Shown here: in pieces, positions 17,296 through 25,150 of the stretch
Numbering within the stretch: position 1 is the first letter of the stretch
How the letters are laid out: each line of letters starts with the position of its first letter
Assembly (NCBI GenBank): GCA_016592635.1
Contig: AP023240.1
Location: forward strand, 992,001 to 1,056,000
Direction: 5' to 3'
Length of the DNA stretch: 64,000 nt
DNA from: Methyloprofundus sp.
Lineage (GTDB): Bacteria > Pseudomonadota > Gammaproteobacteria > Methylococcales > Methylomonadaceae
Notes under the pieces: generated by a model
Database searches by the model: none
What the model was told of the DNA's origin: nothing
What the model saw: the letters and a program-made list of their open reading frames with translations, nothing else
Position numbers and translations under genes: made by a program

Positions 17296-18165
17296 ATGAA
17301 TGCTCAGATATTAGTTAATCAAGTTGAATCACTTTTTTCTTTACCTGAAGTTGCGTTACGGATCAATGAGGTACTTGATTCATCCGACCCGTTAATTACT
17401 GAGCTAGAAGACATTATTATCAGTGACCCAGCGCTTACTGCCAAGATTCTCAAATTAGTGAATAGCTCTTTTTTTGGTTTCCCTAGTTCGATAGATACTA
17501 TTTCTAGAGCGATTACTATTATTGGTTTTAAAGAACTTAGAAACCTTGTGATGACTACTAGCGTTACCAATAGTTTTGACGGTGTTCCTGCTGGTTTAGT
17601 GGATATGCAGGTGTTTTGGTTCCATAGTGTGACCAGTGCAGTGCTAGCCAAGATATTGGCTAAAAAACTCAAACATACAGATTATGAACGTATGTTTATT
17701 GCTGGGTTATTGCATAGTGTGGGACGGTTAATATACTTTACACAATGCCCTGATATTGCAATAGAAATACTGGCTGTTAAAGACTTGGGTGAGGAGGCTA
17801 TTATTGCCGCTGAACAAGAAAAATTAGGTTTTACCTATGCGGATTTAAGTACAGAGCTTTTAAAGAGGTGGGAGTTGCCTGTAAATATTTACCAAGTGAT
17901 CCATCATCATTTGGAGCCACTCAGTGCAGGTGAGTTCACACGTGATGCTTGTGTACTGCATGTTGCTAGTAAAATTGCAGGCAGTATTGAACCGTGTGCA
18001 AAGTCCGATTTTAATCTTGCTGAAATTGAGCCCTATTTTAAAGAAGATGTTTTAAGTTACTTGCAATTATCATCTGATGAAATACAAAGCTGTATTGATG
18101 ATGCCTTTATGCAATCGTTTGATATTTTGCTGGCTATTAATCCGGAAGCAGCTAGTATTTTTTAA
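17296..18165 (+). CDS. HDOD domain protein
   Basis: A 289-residue signalling protein consisting of an HDOD domain, an HD-related fold without metal-dependent activity. The family blocks are LPEVALRINEVL, DPALTAKILKLVNSSFFGFP, AITIIGFKELRNLVMTTS and the partial HD-like FIAGLLHSVGRL. The C-terminal HHHLEPL and ACVLHVASKIAG segments are also typical. HDOD proteins often work with c-di-GMP or chemotaxis circuits. The only signalling neighbour is the broken GGDEF gene, divergent from it, which may once have been its partner. Confidence 0.88.
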   Translation: MNAQILVNQVESLFSLPEVALRINEVLDSSDPLITELEDIIISDPALTAKILKLVNSSFFGFPSSIDTISRAITIIGFKELRNLVMTTSVTNSFDGVPAGLVDMQVFWFHSVTSAVLAKILAKKLKHTDYERMFIAGLLHSVGRLIYFTQCPDIAIEILAVKDLGEEAIIAAEQEKLGFTYADLSTELLKRWELPVNIYQVIHHHLEPLSAGEFTRDACVLHVASKIAGSIEPCAKSDFNLAEIEPYFKEDVLSYLQLSSDEIQSCIDDAFMQSFDILLAINPEAASIF

Positions 18166-18354
18166 GTATTAATACTCTATTCTGCTTTGCTTTTTCAAGT
18201 TGGTTGAACCCTTTATTTCAAACTCAGCCTAAGACATTTAAAAGAAGTGATTATGCATATTCAATCTGTTAGTCTAGTATGCATGGTGGCATTCTAATTA
18301 AAAAGCCTTTTGGTAAATGCAAGCTTTGCCATATGCATGAAAGTTAAATAGATG

Positions 18355-19562
18355 TTCACTACCGTACACTTTTTAAAGCAGGTATTGCGAAGAGTAGAAA
18401 AAATGGTAATGTGGACGATTTGCATTGAAAATACCCTACATTGTCAGATTCTTACAAGATTTATAGCACCATCCATAGCAGCTTGCAAAAATTCTGGGAT
18501 TTTGATCCTAGCAAACGCCAAAATAACAGCTTAAATATTCTGACAGGGTTTATCTGCGGTATTATACAAAGTAAATCTGTTAAGTTAGCTAATGTGGCAG
18601 GAGAGATTCCAGGGTCAGGTAAAGAAGAAAGCCAAATCATGCAATTGCGCCGTTGGCTGAAAAATGAAAAAGTGGGTGTCGATTTATTTTATTTACCCTT
18701 TATAGAGGTTCTTCTTCGGTGTTTAGCCAAACAAACGCTAGTACTTGCTATTGATAGCAGCACGACAGCGCAAGGCTGCATTACATTGATGGTCAGTATG
18801 ATTTATAAGGGTAGGGCTCTGCCATTGCTGTGAGTAACTCGTAAAGGTAAAAAGGGACATTTTCCTCAAGGTATGCATATCGAATTGATTAAATCCGTTC
18901 AGGCGATAATCCCGGAAGGTACGTCGGTCATTTGTTTGGGTGATGGGGAATTTGATGGAGCAGACTGGCTGGAAACCATTAGTAGTTATGGCTGGGAGTA
19001 TGCCTGCCGAACGGCAAATAATGCGACATTGTATGAAAATGGAGAGGAATTTACATTTAAAGATATTTGTCCCGAACAAGGAAGCATGACTGAAATATCG
19101 GCGGTTGAATTCACTCGTAAACGTAGCATTGTGGTAAGGGCGGTGGTTTATTGGGGGAGAAAATATAATGACCCTATTTATCTGGTGACTAATTTCCCCA
19201 CAGGGGGTGAAGCATTTAACTGGTATCGCAAACGTTTCCGTATAGAAACTCTGTTTTCAGATCTTAAAGGCCGAGGGTTTAACTTGCAGAAAAGTGGATT
19301 AAGAGCCCCTGAGCGAGTTTCTCGACTTATTATAGCGGCGGCTTTAGCTTATATATGGATGGTTTATTTAGGGGAGCTTGCTTTGAATAAGGGCTGGGAT
19401 AAAATTATCCACCGCAAAGATCGTTGTGATTTGAGTTTGTTTACTCTTGGAGTGCGGTTATTAAAGCGCCTGCTGAGAGAAGGAAAAATACTCCCTCAAT
19501 TCTGCCTCACATTATCGGGCAAGGCATTGCTGTGAGGAGGTGAAAAAGTGTACGGTAGTGAA
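18355..19562 (+). mobile_element. IS4-family insertion sequence, 1208 bp, inactive
   Basis: The element is bounded by perfect 20-bp inverted repeats, TTCACTACCGTACACTTTTT at 18355-18374 and its complement at 19543-19562. It contains one transposase gene interrupted by a stop codon. I could not see a target-site duplication in the flanks, so the insertion may be old or one flank may have been rearranged. The right end lies at the start of a membrane protein gene. Confidence 0.85.
18441..19535 (+). pseudogene. IS4-family transposase with an in-frame stop
   Basis: DDE transposase of the IS4 group, about 364 codons. First-half motifs include AGEIPGSGKEESQIMQLRRWL and LAIDSSTTAQG, with the expected first Asp. 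The second half has CLGDGEFDG (second Asp) and YRKRFRIETLFSDLKGRGFN (YREK-type motif with the Glu). The two halves are in the same frame but separated by a TGA at 18831-18833. The text around it, RALPLL-stop-VTRKGKKGHFP, suggests a TGG Trp codon was mutated. Expression of a full protein would need readthrough. Confidence 0.85.
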
Positions 19563-19916
19563 GTGGCCGTAAGTATTTTATTTCAGTTCTCCATAATCAA
19601 GGAGATATTTGAACAACAGCACCTTAATACTGGCGTTAGTCTTGATGTTGCCGTGGTGCTGTACAGTTTACTATTAGTGAGCACTGTATTACTTAGCATG
19701 TATCGGCAGCGTTTTATTTATCTTGTTTGGTTTTTTGTGCTAGTCATCATAATTGCCGCCACCGCCGCCACCGCCACCGCCGCCGCCGATTCTGGTCATG
19801 AGTTTGTATTTATTATTATCTGTATTGCTTATACCATATGTAGTCTATATCTAGGAAAGCGAGCTATTAATAAAGAAGAGATATCATTGGCATGGTTACG
19901 CGTCATCTGTCTTTGA
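19548..19916 (+). CDS. Small membrane protein, 5' end probably replaced by the insertion sequence
   Basis: I do not recognise a family. The 122-codon frame predicts about three membrane spans (residues 32-52, 58-78 and 85-105). Its apparent start lies inside the right inverted repeat of the IS4 element, so the native start was probably lost or moved by the insertion. Residues AATAATATAAA come from a run of GCC/ACC codons at 19755-19787, striking in this AT-rich genome. Its end overlaps the start of the pentapeptide-repeat gene by 25 bases, indicating that the two were co-transcribed. Confidence 0.5.
   Translation: MYGSEVAVSILFQFSIIKEIFEQQHLNTGVSLDVAVVLYSLLLVSTVLLSMYRQRFIYLVWFFVLVIIIAATAATATAAADSGHEFVFIIICIAYTICSLYLGKRAINKEEISLAWLRVICL
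19755..19787 (+). repeat. GCC/ACC trinucleotide run
   Basis: Eleven codons in a row are GCC or ACC (all G, C and A), aligned with the reading frame of the membrane protein. Changes in copy number would keep the frame. The local base composition is very unlike the surrounding sequence. Confidence 0.8.
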
Positions 19917-21217
19917 AATTTAATGCTTTAGGAGGTACAAATTTTGCCCTTGCCACGTTACACAAGGTTGATTTTTCAGGAGCAGATATTAAACACACGC
20001 ATTTTATGGGTGCTGATATTTTAAGATGTCGTTTTCAACAGGTTAAAAACCACCACTTAGCATTAACAATAGGCACGCCGTTGGCTTTACATAAAGTGCG
20101 TACTTTAGTAGTGATTGGTATAAGCGTTGATAAAGACTTTAGCAAACTAAATTTACAAGGTTTGGATTTTAGTGATTTCGATTTAAGCTCGGTTGATTTT
20201 TCTAATGCAAACTTAAATCAGGCTAATTTCTCCGGTTGTCAACTACAAGCTGCTAATCTAAGTGAAGTTAATGCTTTAGGGGCATGTTTTAATGATGCAC
20301 AAATGACAGCTGCTTGTATTAAAAACTGGAATATAGATACCAACACGCAATTAGATAATATCGACTGTGCTTATGTGTACCTTGCTGAGGGTAAGCAACA
20401 GCGTAACCCACCAGAAGGAGATTTTGCCGTCAATGAATTTTCTAAATTGTACCAACAGATTGCAGATACCATTGATTTTATTGCACATAATTCTGAAGAG
20501 TTAGATGCGCTATTAATGGCGATTGAGAAACTTAAAACTGAAGCAGCTGATACAGATATTTATGTACAAAATATTGAGCGCAAAGCGGATTCTATTGTTG
20601 TTAAAGTAAAGTCCTCGGTTGGGGTTGATCGTGAGCAAATTTATAAGCAAATTAAAAAAGCACAAAAAAAGTACATTAAACAATTAAAAGCAGAGCATCA
20701 ACAGCAGTTATTAGCACAAGACAAAGCATTTGTTGACCGAGAAAACGAACTTATCACAGGGCATAATGATTTGCTGGCCGAGCTATTAAAAGGTTCTTTG
20801 CAGTCACATTCCTCAGTTAGCATTCATAATCAACAGGAGAGTAGTTTAATGAAAGATGATCATAGTCGCCACCAATCTTTGAAGGGAGATAATAACAATA
20901 ATGTGAATTTTGGTGATAACAGTACCTTAAGTAATCGTATTGAGCAATTACCTGCTAGTGATATTGAGCTAAAAGAGCTGTTACGGCAGTTAATGACCTT
21001 AATTGAGAGTAGCGGACTTGCCAGCGAAGATGTACAAGATGCATTAGATGAAACAAAAAACATTGTTGCTGCACGATCAGAGCCGCCAGAGCAACAGCAA
21101 AATCTTATTGCTAAAGCACTACGTGCATTAAGACGCGTTGGCTATGAGATGAGTGATAAGCCTGAGAAAGTTCTAAAATATAGCGAATTGTTGGAAAAAA
21201 TTGGTGGTATGTTCTAG
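19892..21217 (+). CDS. Pentapeptide-repeat protein with coiled-coil and signalling-like C-terminus
   Basis: A 441-residue protein in three parts. Residues 1-140 hold pentapeptide repeats (A[D/N]Lxx type: GTNFA, GADIKHTHFMGADIL, NLNQANFSGCQLQAANLSEVNALGA). Residues 145-190 carry a block often seen after such repeats (WNIDTNTQLDNIDCAYVYL...QRNPPEGDFAVNEFSKLYQ). Residues 190-300 are a charged, coiled-coil-prone stretch. The C-terminal part has GDNNNNVNFGDNST and a helical bundle ending KYSELLEKIGG. Similar layouts occur in large signalling or conflict-related proteins, but I cannot assign a function. It is convergent with the kinase/phosphatase gene. Confidence 0.75.
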   Translation: MVTRHLSLKFNALGGTNFALATLHKVDFSGADIKHTHFMGADILRCRFQQVKNHHLALTIGTPLALHKVRTLVVIGISVDKDFSKLNLQGLDFSDFDLSSVDFSNANLNQANFSGCQLQAANLSEVNALGACFNDAQMTAACIKNWNIDTNTQLDNIDCAYVYLAEGKQQRNPPEGDFAVNEFSKLYQQIADTIDFIAHNSEELDALLMAIEKLKTEAADTDIYVQNIERKADSIVVKVKSSVGVDREQIYKQIKKAQKKYIKQLKAEHQQQLLAQDKAFVDRENELITGHNDLLAELLKGSLQSHSSVSIHNQQESSLMKDDHSRHQSLKGDNNNNVNFGDNSTLSNRIEQLPASDIELKELLRQLMTLIESSGLASEDVQDALDETKNIVAARSEPPEQQQNLIAKALRALRRVGYEMSDKPEKVLKYSELLEKIGGMF

Positions 21218-21297
21218 TGGGACTGTCATACCTATCTTCATAGGTTTTCTCACCCAGTTAACCTTTCTCTTACAGGCTTGTATTGTTCTAATACTGC

Positions 21298-23022
21298 TCA
21301 TAATGCCCGCCAATTGCAAAGCACAATAATTATCAACAAAATAAAAGAAACGCTTTTCCAAAAAACCACAGGATCACGTTCTATTAATGGTGGTCGAGTT
21401 TTGTTGATAAATTCTTTATTTGGATGACGCAGGTCATAGATAAACTCAGATATTTCCTGATAACGTTTGTGGGGTTCAGGGAGTAATGCCTTTCTGAGCG
21501 CCTCATCAATCCAGAGGGGAATACCGCTATCTTCAGGGATGGTGGTATATTTTAATTTCTTTTGTGCAGCTTTAGTGGTGGCTTTGGCGACTTGGGTACC
21601 ATATGGCAGTTTCCCAGTGAGCATTTGATAGCTAATGACTCCTAAAGAATAAAGGTCCGAACGTGAACTACCCAGCTCGCCGAGCATATATTCTGGTGCT
21701 GTGTACTGTGCTGTACCAAGCAGGTTAGCATGTTCAATAGGGCTATTTATTTCTTCAATACCCGCGACTTTGGTGGCACCAAAGTCGATTATCTTTACCG
21801 TACCTGTGCTATCAATCATGATATTTTCAGGTCTGAGATCTTGGTGCAGCATTTCTAAACGATGAAAAGCTCGTAAGCCTTTGGCAATTTGTTCAACAAT
21901 CTCTCGGACTGTTTCTAAATCAGGTTTAGGGTTGTCGATCATCCATTGGGTTAAGGTCTGGCCTTCAATAAATTCGGTGACAATATACAGAAAGTTGCGC
22001 TTACGTGTTTGCGGGCATGGTTTTAAGACATGTGGACTGCTTATACGACGTGCGATCCATTCTTCCATGAGAAACCTTTCTAAGTAAGCAGGGTCACTTT
22101 GTAAGTCAATCGAGGGTATTTTGATGACGACTTGTCGATCGCTGTCGATATCAACCGCGAGATAAACATGACTGCGACTGCTGGCGTGTAAGTTTCTGAG
22201 GATTTTATAGCCATCAAAAACGGCTCTTGCTTCTAAGATCGGCGGGAAGGGCAGTTCGGTTAGTTGTTGATAAACTTCATCGGCATCCTGCTTGGGGAGG
22301 TCGTCTATACGAATAATCTGTACGGTAAGGTTGTCATCACTTTCTTGCTGGTAAGCGTGCTCGGCAATCATTTTAGCAGCATTGTCCAGGTCATGACTGT
22401 GAGCACGAAGCGTATCAACCATAAAGTTTGCAGTAACAAACTCGTAAATACCATCCGTGGTTAACAGGAAAATATCACCTTGTTCCACAGATAAGGTCTT
22501 ATAATCCAGTTCAAGGCGTTCATGCATGCCCATGGCACGACTGAGGTAGCTTTTATCTTCTGAAACCCAGAGGCGATGATCTTTGGTTAATTGTTCTAGA
22601 TTATGATTACGTAAGCGGTAAATTCGGGTATCACCTAGGTGAAAAATATGTGCCGTGTTTGATTTGATAATCATCGCACTCAAGGTACAGACATAGCCGC
22701 GATCTTTGTTGAACCGGTGTTGACCTTGTTGGGTTTGTGAATACAACCAAGAGTTGGTGGCACTTAGAACTTGGTGAGCTGATTTTTTTACCGACCAAGC
22801 TTCTGAGGTACAAAAATAGTCCTCTAAGAAACCAGTAATGGTAGCTTGACTGGCAACTTGTCCGACATCGCTACTGCTGATGCCGTCAGCTAACGCAATA
22901 GCAATGCCTTTTGAAGTGAGTTGCGGTTCTTCTGGGATGGATGCGCCGTGGAAATCTTGGTTGATTTTTTTGCGGCCTTTGTCAGAATATTGTCCTACAG
23001 ATACTTTTAATTGGCTGGGCAT
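21298..23022 (-). CDS. Bifunctional PP2C phosphatase / Ser-Thr protein kinase with C-terminal membrane anchor
   Basis: A fusion of 574 residues. Residues 5-245 are a PP2C phosphatase (NQDFHG, ALADGISSSDVG, FHLGDTRIYRL, LTTDGIYEF, SDDNLTVQII). Residues 270-530 are a Hanks-type kinase with the Lys in VVIKIP, catalytic HQDLRPENIMI, DFG and APEYMLGE. The catalytic loop has HQDLR where HRDLK is usual, so the loop Lys is Arg. One membrane span (about 550-570) ends the protein. The ATG at 23022 is preferred over a TTG at 23052 because AGGTGA precedes it. Related fusions lie beside nirBD/nasA in Pseudomonas, and here it neighbours nirC, suggesting regulation of nitrogen uptake. Confidence 0.88.
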   Translation of the reverse strand: MPSQLKVSVGQYSDKGRKKINQDFHGASIPEEPQLTSKGIAIALADGISSSDVGQVASQATITGFLEDYFCTSEAWSVKKSAHQVLSATNSWLYSQTQQGQHRFNKDRGYVCTLSAMIIKSNTAHIFHLGDTRIYRLRNHNLEQLTKDHRLWVSEDKSYLSRAMGMHERLELDYKTLSVEQGDIFLLTTDGIYEFVTANFMVDTLRAHSHDLDNAAKMIAEHAYQQESDDNLTVQIIRIDDLPKQDADEVYQQLTELPFPPILEARAVFDGYKILRNLHASSRSHVYLAVDIDSDRQVVIKIPSIDLQSDPAYLERFLMEEWIARRISSPHVLKPCPQTRKRNFLYIVTEFIEGQTLTQWMIDNPKPDLETVREIVEQIAKGLRAFHRLEMLHQDLRPENIMIDSTGTVKIIDFGATKVAGIEEINSPIEHANLLGTAQYTAPEYMLGELGSSRSDLYSLGVISYQMLTGKLPYGTQVAKATTKAAQKKLKYTTIPEDSGIPLWIDEALRKALLPEPHKRYQEISEFIYDLRHPNKEFINKTRPPLIERDPVVFWKSVSFILLIIIVLCNWRAL

Positions 23023-23132
23023 ATGTGATTCACCTATAAGACTATTTTTCAATAACTAAGTTGTTAGCAATTCGCAACCGTGACCTGAGCGCGCGAAGTG
23101 TATATGAATTGCAATGTTACTCCTGCATACAA

Positions 23133-23168
23133 AAAAGCCTCAGTCCTGTAATGGGAGTTGAGGCTTTT
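23133..23168 (-). terminator. Intrinsic terminator after nirC
   Basis: Perfect 10-bp stem AAAAGCCTCA (23133-23142) / TGAGGCTTTT (23159-23168). On the minus strand it is followed by a run of T, 17 bases past the nirC stop codon, so it separates nirC from the kinase gene. Confidence 0.85.
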
Positions 23169-23184
23169 ATTTGGTAGAGACAGC

Positions 23185-23997
23185 TTATTTTAAATTACGT
23201 TCCGGATTGGTTTTAACATGCGTGTAATACAGCGGTAAGCCAACAAATACAAAACCACCGACCATATTACCCAATGCAGTGGGTAGTTCATTCCAGATTA
23301 TATAGTCCATGACAGTAAATCCACCGCCCATAATCATTGAGAATGGAAACAAGAACATATTAACAATTGAATGCTCAAAACCCATATAGAAGAACAGCAT
23401 GATAGGCATCCACATAGCCATCATTTTTCCTGTTGCAGAGGTAGAAATCATCGCACCAACAACACCCATTGATACCATCCAGTTACACAGCATGCCTCGG
23501 ATAAAAATGGTTATCCAGCCACCAACACCATGTACTTTATAGCCTAAGGTTCTTGCTTCACCAATTTTACCGACCTTTTCAGCGATAATGCCACCATCAG
23601 TGTTATAACCTACAGTCAAAATAAAGGACATCATAAAAGCAACCGCTAATGCGCCCGCAAAGTTGCCTAAGAATACTAGTCCCCAGTTACGTAGTACTTG
23701 GTTTACTGTGACTCCAGGCCTTTTGTCTAACCAAGCAAGTGGTACGAGTGTAAAAACCCCCGTTAATAAGTCAAATTTCATTAGGTATAACATAATGAAA
23801 CCAACTGGGAAAAGTACCGCACCTAATAAAGGCGAGCCTGTTTTAACGGAAACGGTAATGGCAAAGATAGCAGCAAGTGCCAGAGTTGCGCCAGCCATAA
23901 ATGCACGAATGAGCGTGTCTTTGGTTGACATGTAAACTTTGGCTTCGCCAGCGTCAACCATTTTGGTAACAAATTCGGTGGGTTCTAAATAAGACAT
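23185..23997 (-). CDS. nirC: Formate/nitrite transporter family channel, probably nitrite (NirC-like)
   Basis: A 270-residue FNT-family membrane protein with six predicted spans, working as a pentameric channel in the inner membrane. Family signatures are PVGFIMLYLMKFDLLTGVFT in the first half, RGMLCNWMVSMGV, and the central His in GFEHSIVNMFLFP. FocA and NirC cannot be told apart by these alone; the nirBD operon and narK nearby favour nitrite. AGAGAG precedes the start. A sigma-54-type promoter and NtrC-like sites lie upstream. Confidence 0.88.
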   Translation of the reverse strand: MSYLEPTEFVTKMVDAGEAKVYMSTKDTLIRAFMAGATLALAAIFAITVSVKTGSPLLGAVLFPVGFIMLYLMKFDLLTGVFTLVPLAWLDKRPGVTVNQVLRNWGLVFLGNFAGALAVAFMMSFILTVGYNTDGGIIAEKVGKIGEARTLGYKVHGVGGWITIFIRGMLCNWMVSMGVVGAMISTSATGKMMAMWMPIMLFFYMGFEHSIVNMFLFPFSMIMGGGFTVMDYIIWNELPTALGNMVGGFVFVGLPLYYTHVKTNPERNLK

Positions 23998-24080
23998 TAT
24001 TATCTCTCTTTGAAGATGAGTTAAAGTAATTAGATTACTAAGGGGGAGGTGATGTTAATTTTTTATATAACTTATAACAA

Positions 24081-24096
24081 AGCAAAAACTATTCCA
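24081..24096 (-). promoter_or_regulatory. Predicted sigma-54 promoter of nirC
   Basis: Minus-strand sequence TGGAATAGTTTTTGCT has GG and GC at -24/-12 spacing. The -24 box is less perfect than at the other nitrogen genes. The leader to the nirC start would be about 70 bases. Confidence 0.5.
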
Positions 24097-24202
24097 AAAA
24101 AACAAAATACGTATTTTTTTCGATGTTTTTAGTTTGTTCGTATTTATTTCAGTGTGTTATAGATGTTTTGTGTTTTTTAGAAAACCTATGCTTATCTGTA
24201 AT

Positions 24203-24249
24203 GCACAAATTTGGTATGGTAATTTTGAGGCTTCGCACTATGTTGGTGC
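24203..24249. promoter_or_regulatory. Tandem NtrC-like binding sites upstream of nirC
   Basis: A perfect dyad GCAC-TATGTTG-GTGC (24235-24249) matches the NtrC consensus GCAC-N7-GTGC. A second, one-sided match GCAC-AAATTTG-GTAT lies at 24203-24217, exactly 32 bases away, or three helical turns, the spacing of paired NtrC sites at E. coli glnA. The sites lie about 140 and 172 bases upstream of the predicted start. Confidence 0.6.
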
Positions 24250-24373
24250 GATGGCGTTACCTTTAGGTGGAGTTAGTGCGGCAAACTGGACATTAACTTA
24301 ACGTAGGACTTTAGTCTGCTGATATGAATAATTACTTGTTATACAAAGCAAAAAATATGGATTGCAAAAGGCA

Positions 24374-24392
24374 TACAATGTGCTAAATTGTA
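24374..24392. promoter_or_regulatory. Operator-like dyad before brnT
   Basis: TACAAT-N7-ATTGTA lies 3 bases before the brnT start codon and overlaps a likely -10 region (TGTGCTAAAT). Type II antitoxins usually repress their own operon, so this is the likely BrnA binding site. Confidence 0.5.
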
Positions 24393-24395
24393 ATC

Positions 24396-24677
24396 ATGAA
24401 ACATTTTGCTTGGAATGCTGAAAAGAATGCGCAATTAATGGCGCAGCGAGGAATATCATTTGAACGGGTGATTTATCATATTGAAAGAAATGAAATTTTA
24501 GATGTTATTAAGCATCCCAACTCATCTAAATACCCTAATCAACGAATGTTTATTTTGAATATAAGTAATTATGCTTATTTGGTTCCGTTCATTGAAAATG
24601 AAACAGAATTTTTTCTTAAAACTATCATTCCAAGCAGAAAAGCTACGAAAAAATATCTTGAGGTGAATGATGAATAA
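24396..24677 (+). CDS. brnT: BrnT family toxin
   Basis: A 93-residue BrnT-type toxin, a RelE-fold ribonuclease that blocks translation in characterised members. Family features are FAWNAEKNAQLMAQRGISFE at the N-terminus, HPNSSKYPNQRMFILNISNYAYLVPF in the middle and the C-terminal FLKTIIPSRKATKKYL. It overlaps the antitoxin gene by 11 bases in the usual toxin-first order of brnTA. A dyad just before the start suggests autoregulation. The pair sits between nirC and the nirBD operon, probably as a mobile insertion. Confidence 0.85.
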   Translation: MKHFAWNAEKNAQLMAQRGISFERVIYHIERNEILDVIKHPNSSKYPNQRMFILNISNYAYLVPFIENETEFFLKTIIPSRKATKKYLEVNDE

Positions 24678-24945
24678 AAAGTTTAGTAAAGAAGAGAATG
24701 AGATTTTAGAGTCTTATGAAAATGACGAATGGGTTTCTGTGTCTAATTCATCAGATATTGAAAAATATAAAATTGCAGCAAAAAATACTTTCAAAAAAAA
24801 TAAGAGGGTAAATATTAGAATTTCAGCGATGGATCTTGAATTGTTGCAAGAAAGAGCTTTAATTGAAGGTTTACCTTATCAAACATTGATGTCTAGTGTT
24901 TTGCATAAATATGTAACGGGACGTTTAGCAGATAAAAATGTATAA
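24667..24945 (+). CDS. brnA: BrnA/CopG-like antitoxin
   Basis: A 92-residue antitoxin. The N-terminal part is acidic and toxin-binding-like. The C-terminal RVNIRISAMDLELLQERALIEGLPYQTLMSSVLHKYVTG is a ribbon-helix-helix DNA-binding domain of the CopG/BrnA type. Two consecutive ATG codons (24667, 24670) could start it; GAGGTG inside the toxin gene supplies a ribosome site for either, so the pair is translationally coupled. Confidence 0.82.
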   Translation: MMNKKFSKEENEILESYENDEWVSVSNSSDIEKYKIAAKNTFKKNKRVNIRISAMDLELLQERALIEGLPYQTLMSSVLHKYVTGRLADKNV

Positions 24946-25026
24946 CTAGGTAATAGCAGATTTCTCTCCTGCTCTCCCCACAGTATCTTGTCGCATGGGG
25001 GCGCTCCGTATCAGGAAAAAATTCAC

Positions 25027-25134
25027 CTAACCTTAAGCCTGTGAAAAATTAATCTAATATTTGGCACGTAGTTAAATCCATCAATGTTGCACAAATTGAT
25101 GGATTTAACTACGTGCTCTGCAAGGTTAGATTAA
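25027..25134. repeat. Interrupted palindrome (MITE-like)
   Basis: Inner arms 25064-25085 and 25095-25116 are perfect 22-base complements with a 9-base loop. Outer arms TTAATCTAA (25049-25057) / TTAGATTAA (25126-25134), and CTAACCTT (25027-25034) / AAGGTTAG (25122-25129), extend it. It lies between the convergent brnA and phzF-like genes. Confidence 0.8.
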
Positions 25135-25150
25135 TAACTCGAAAGCAATA

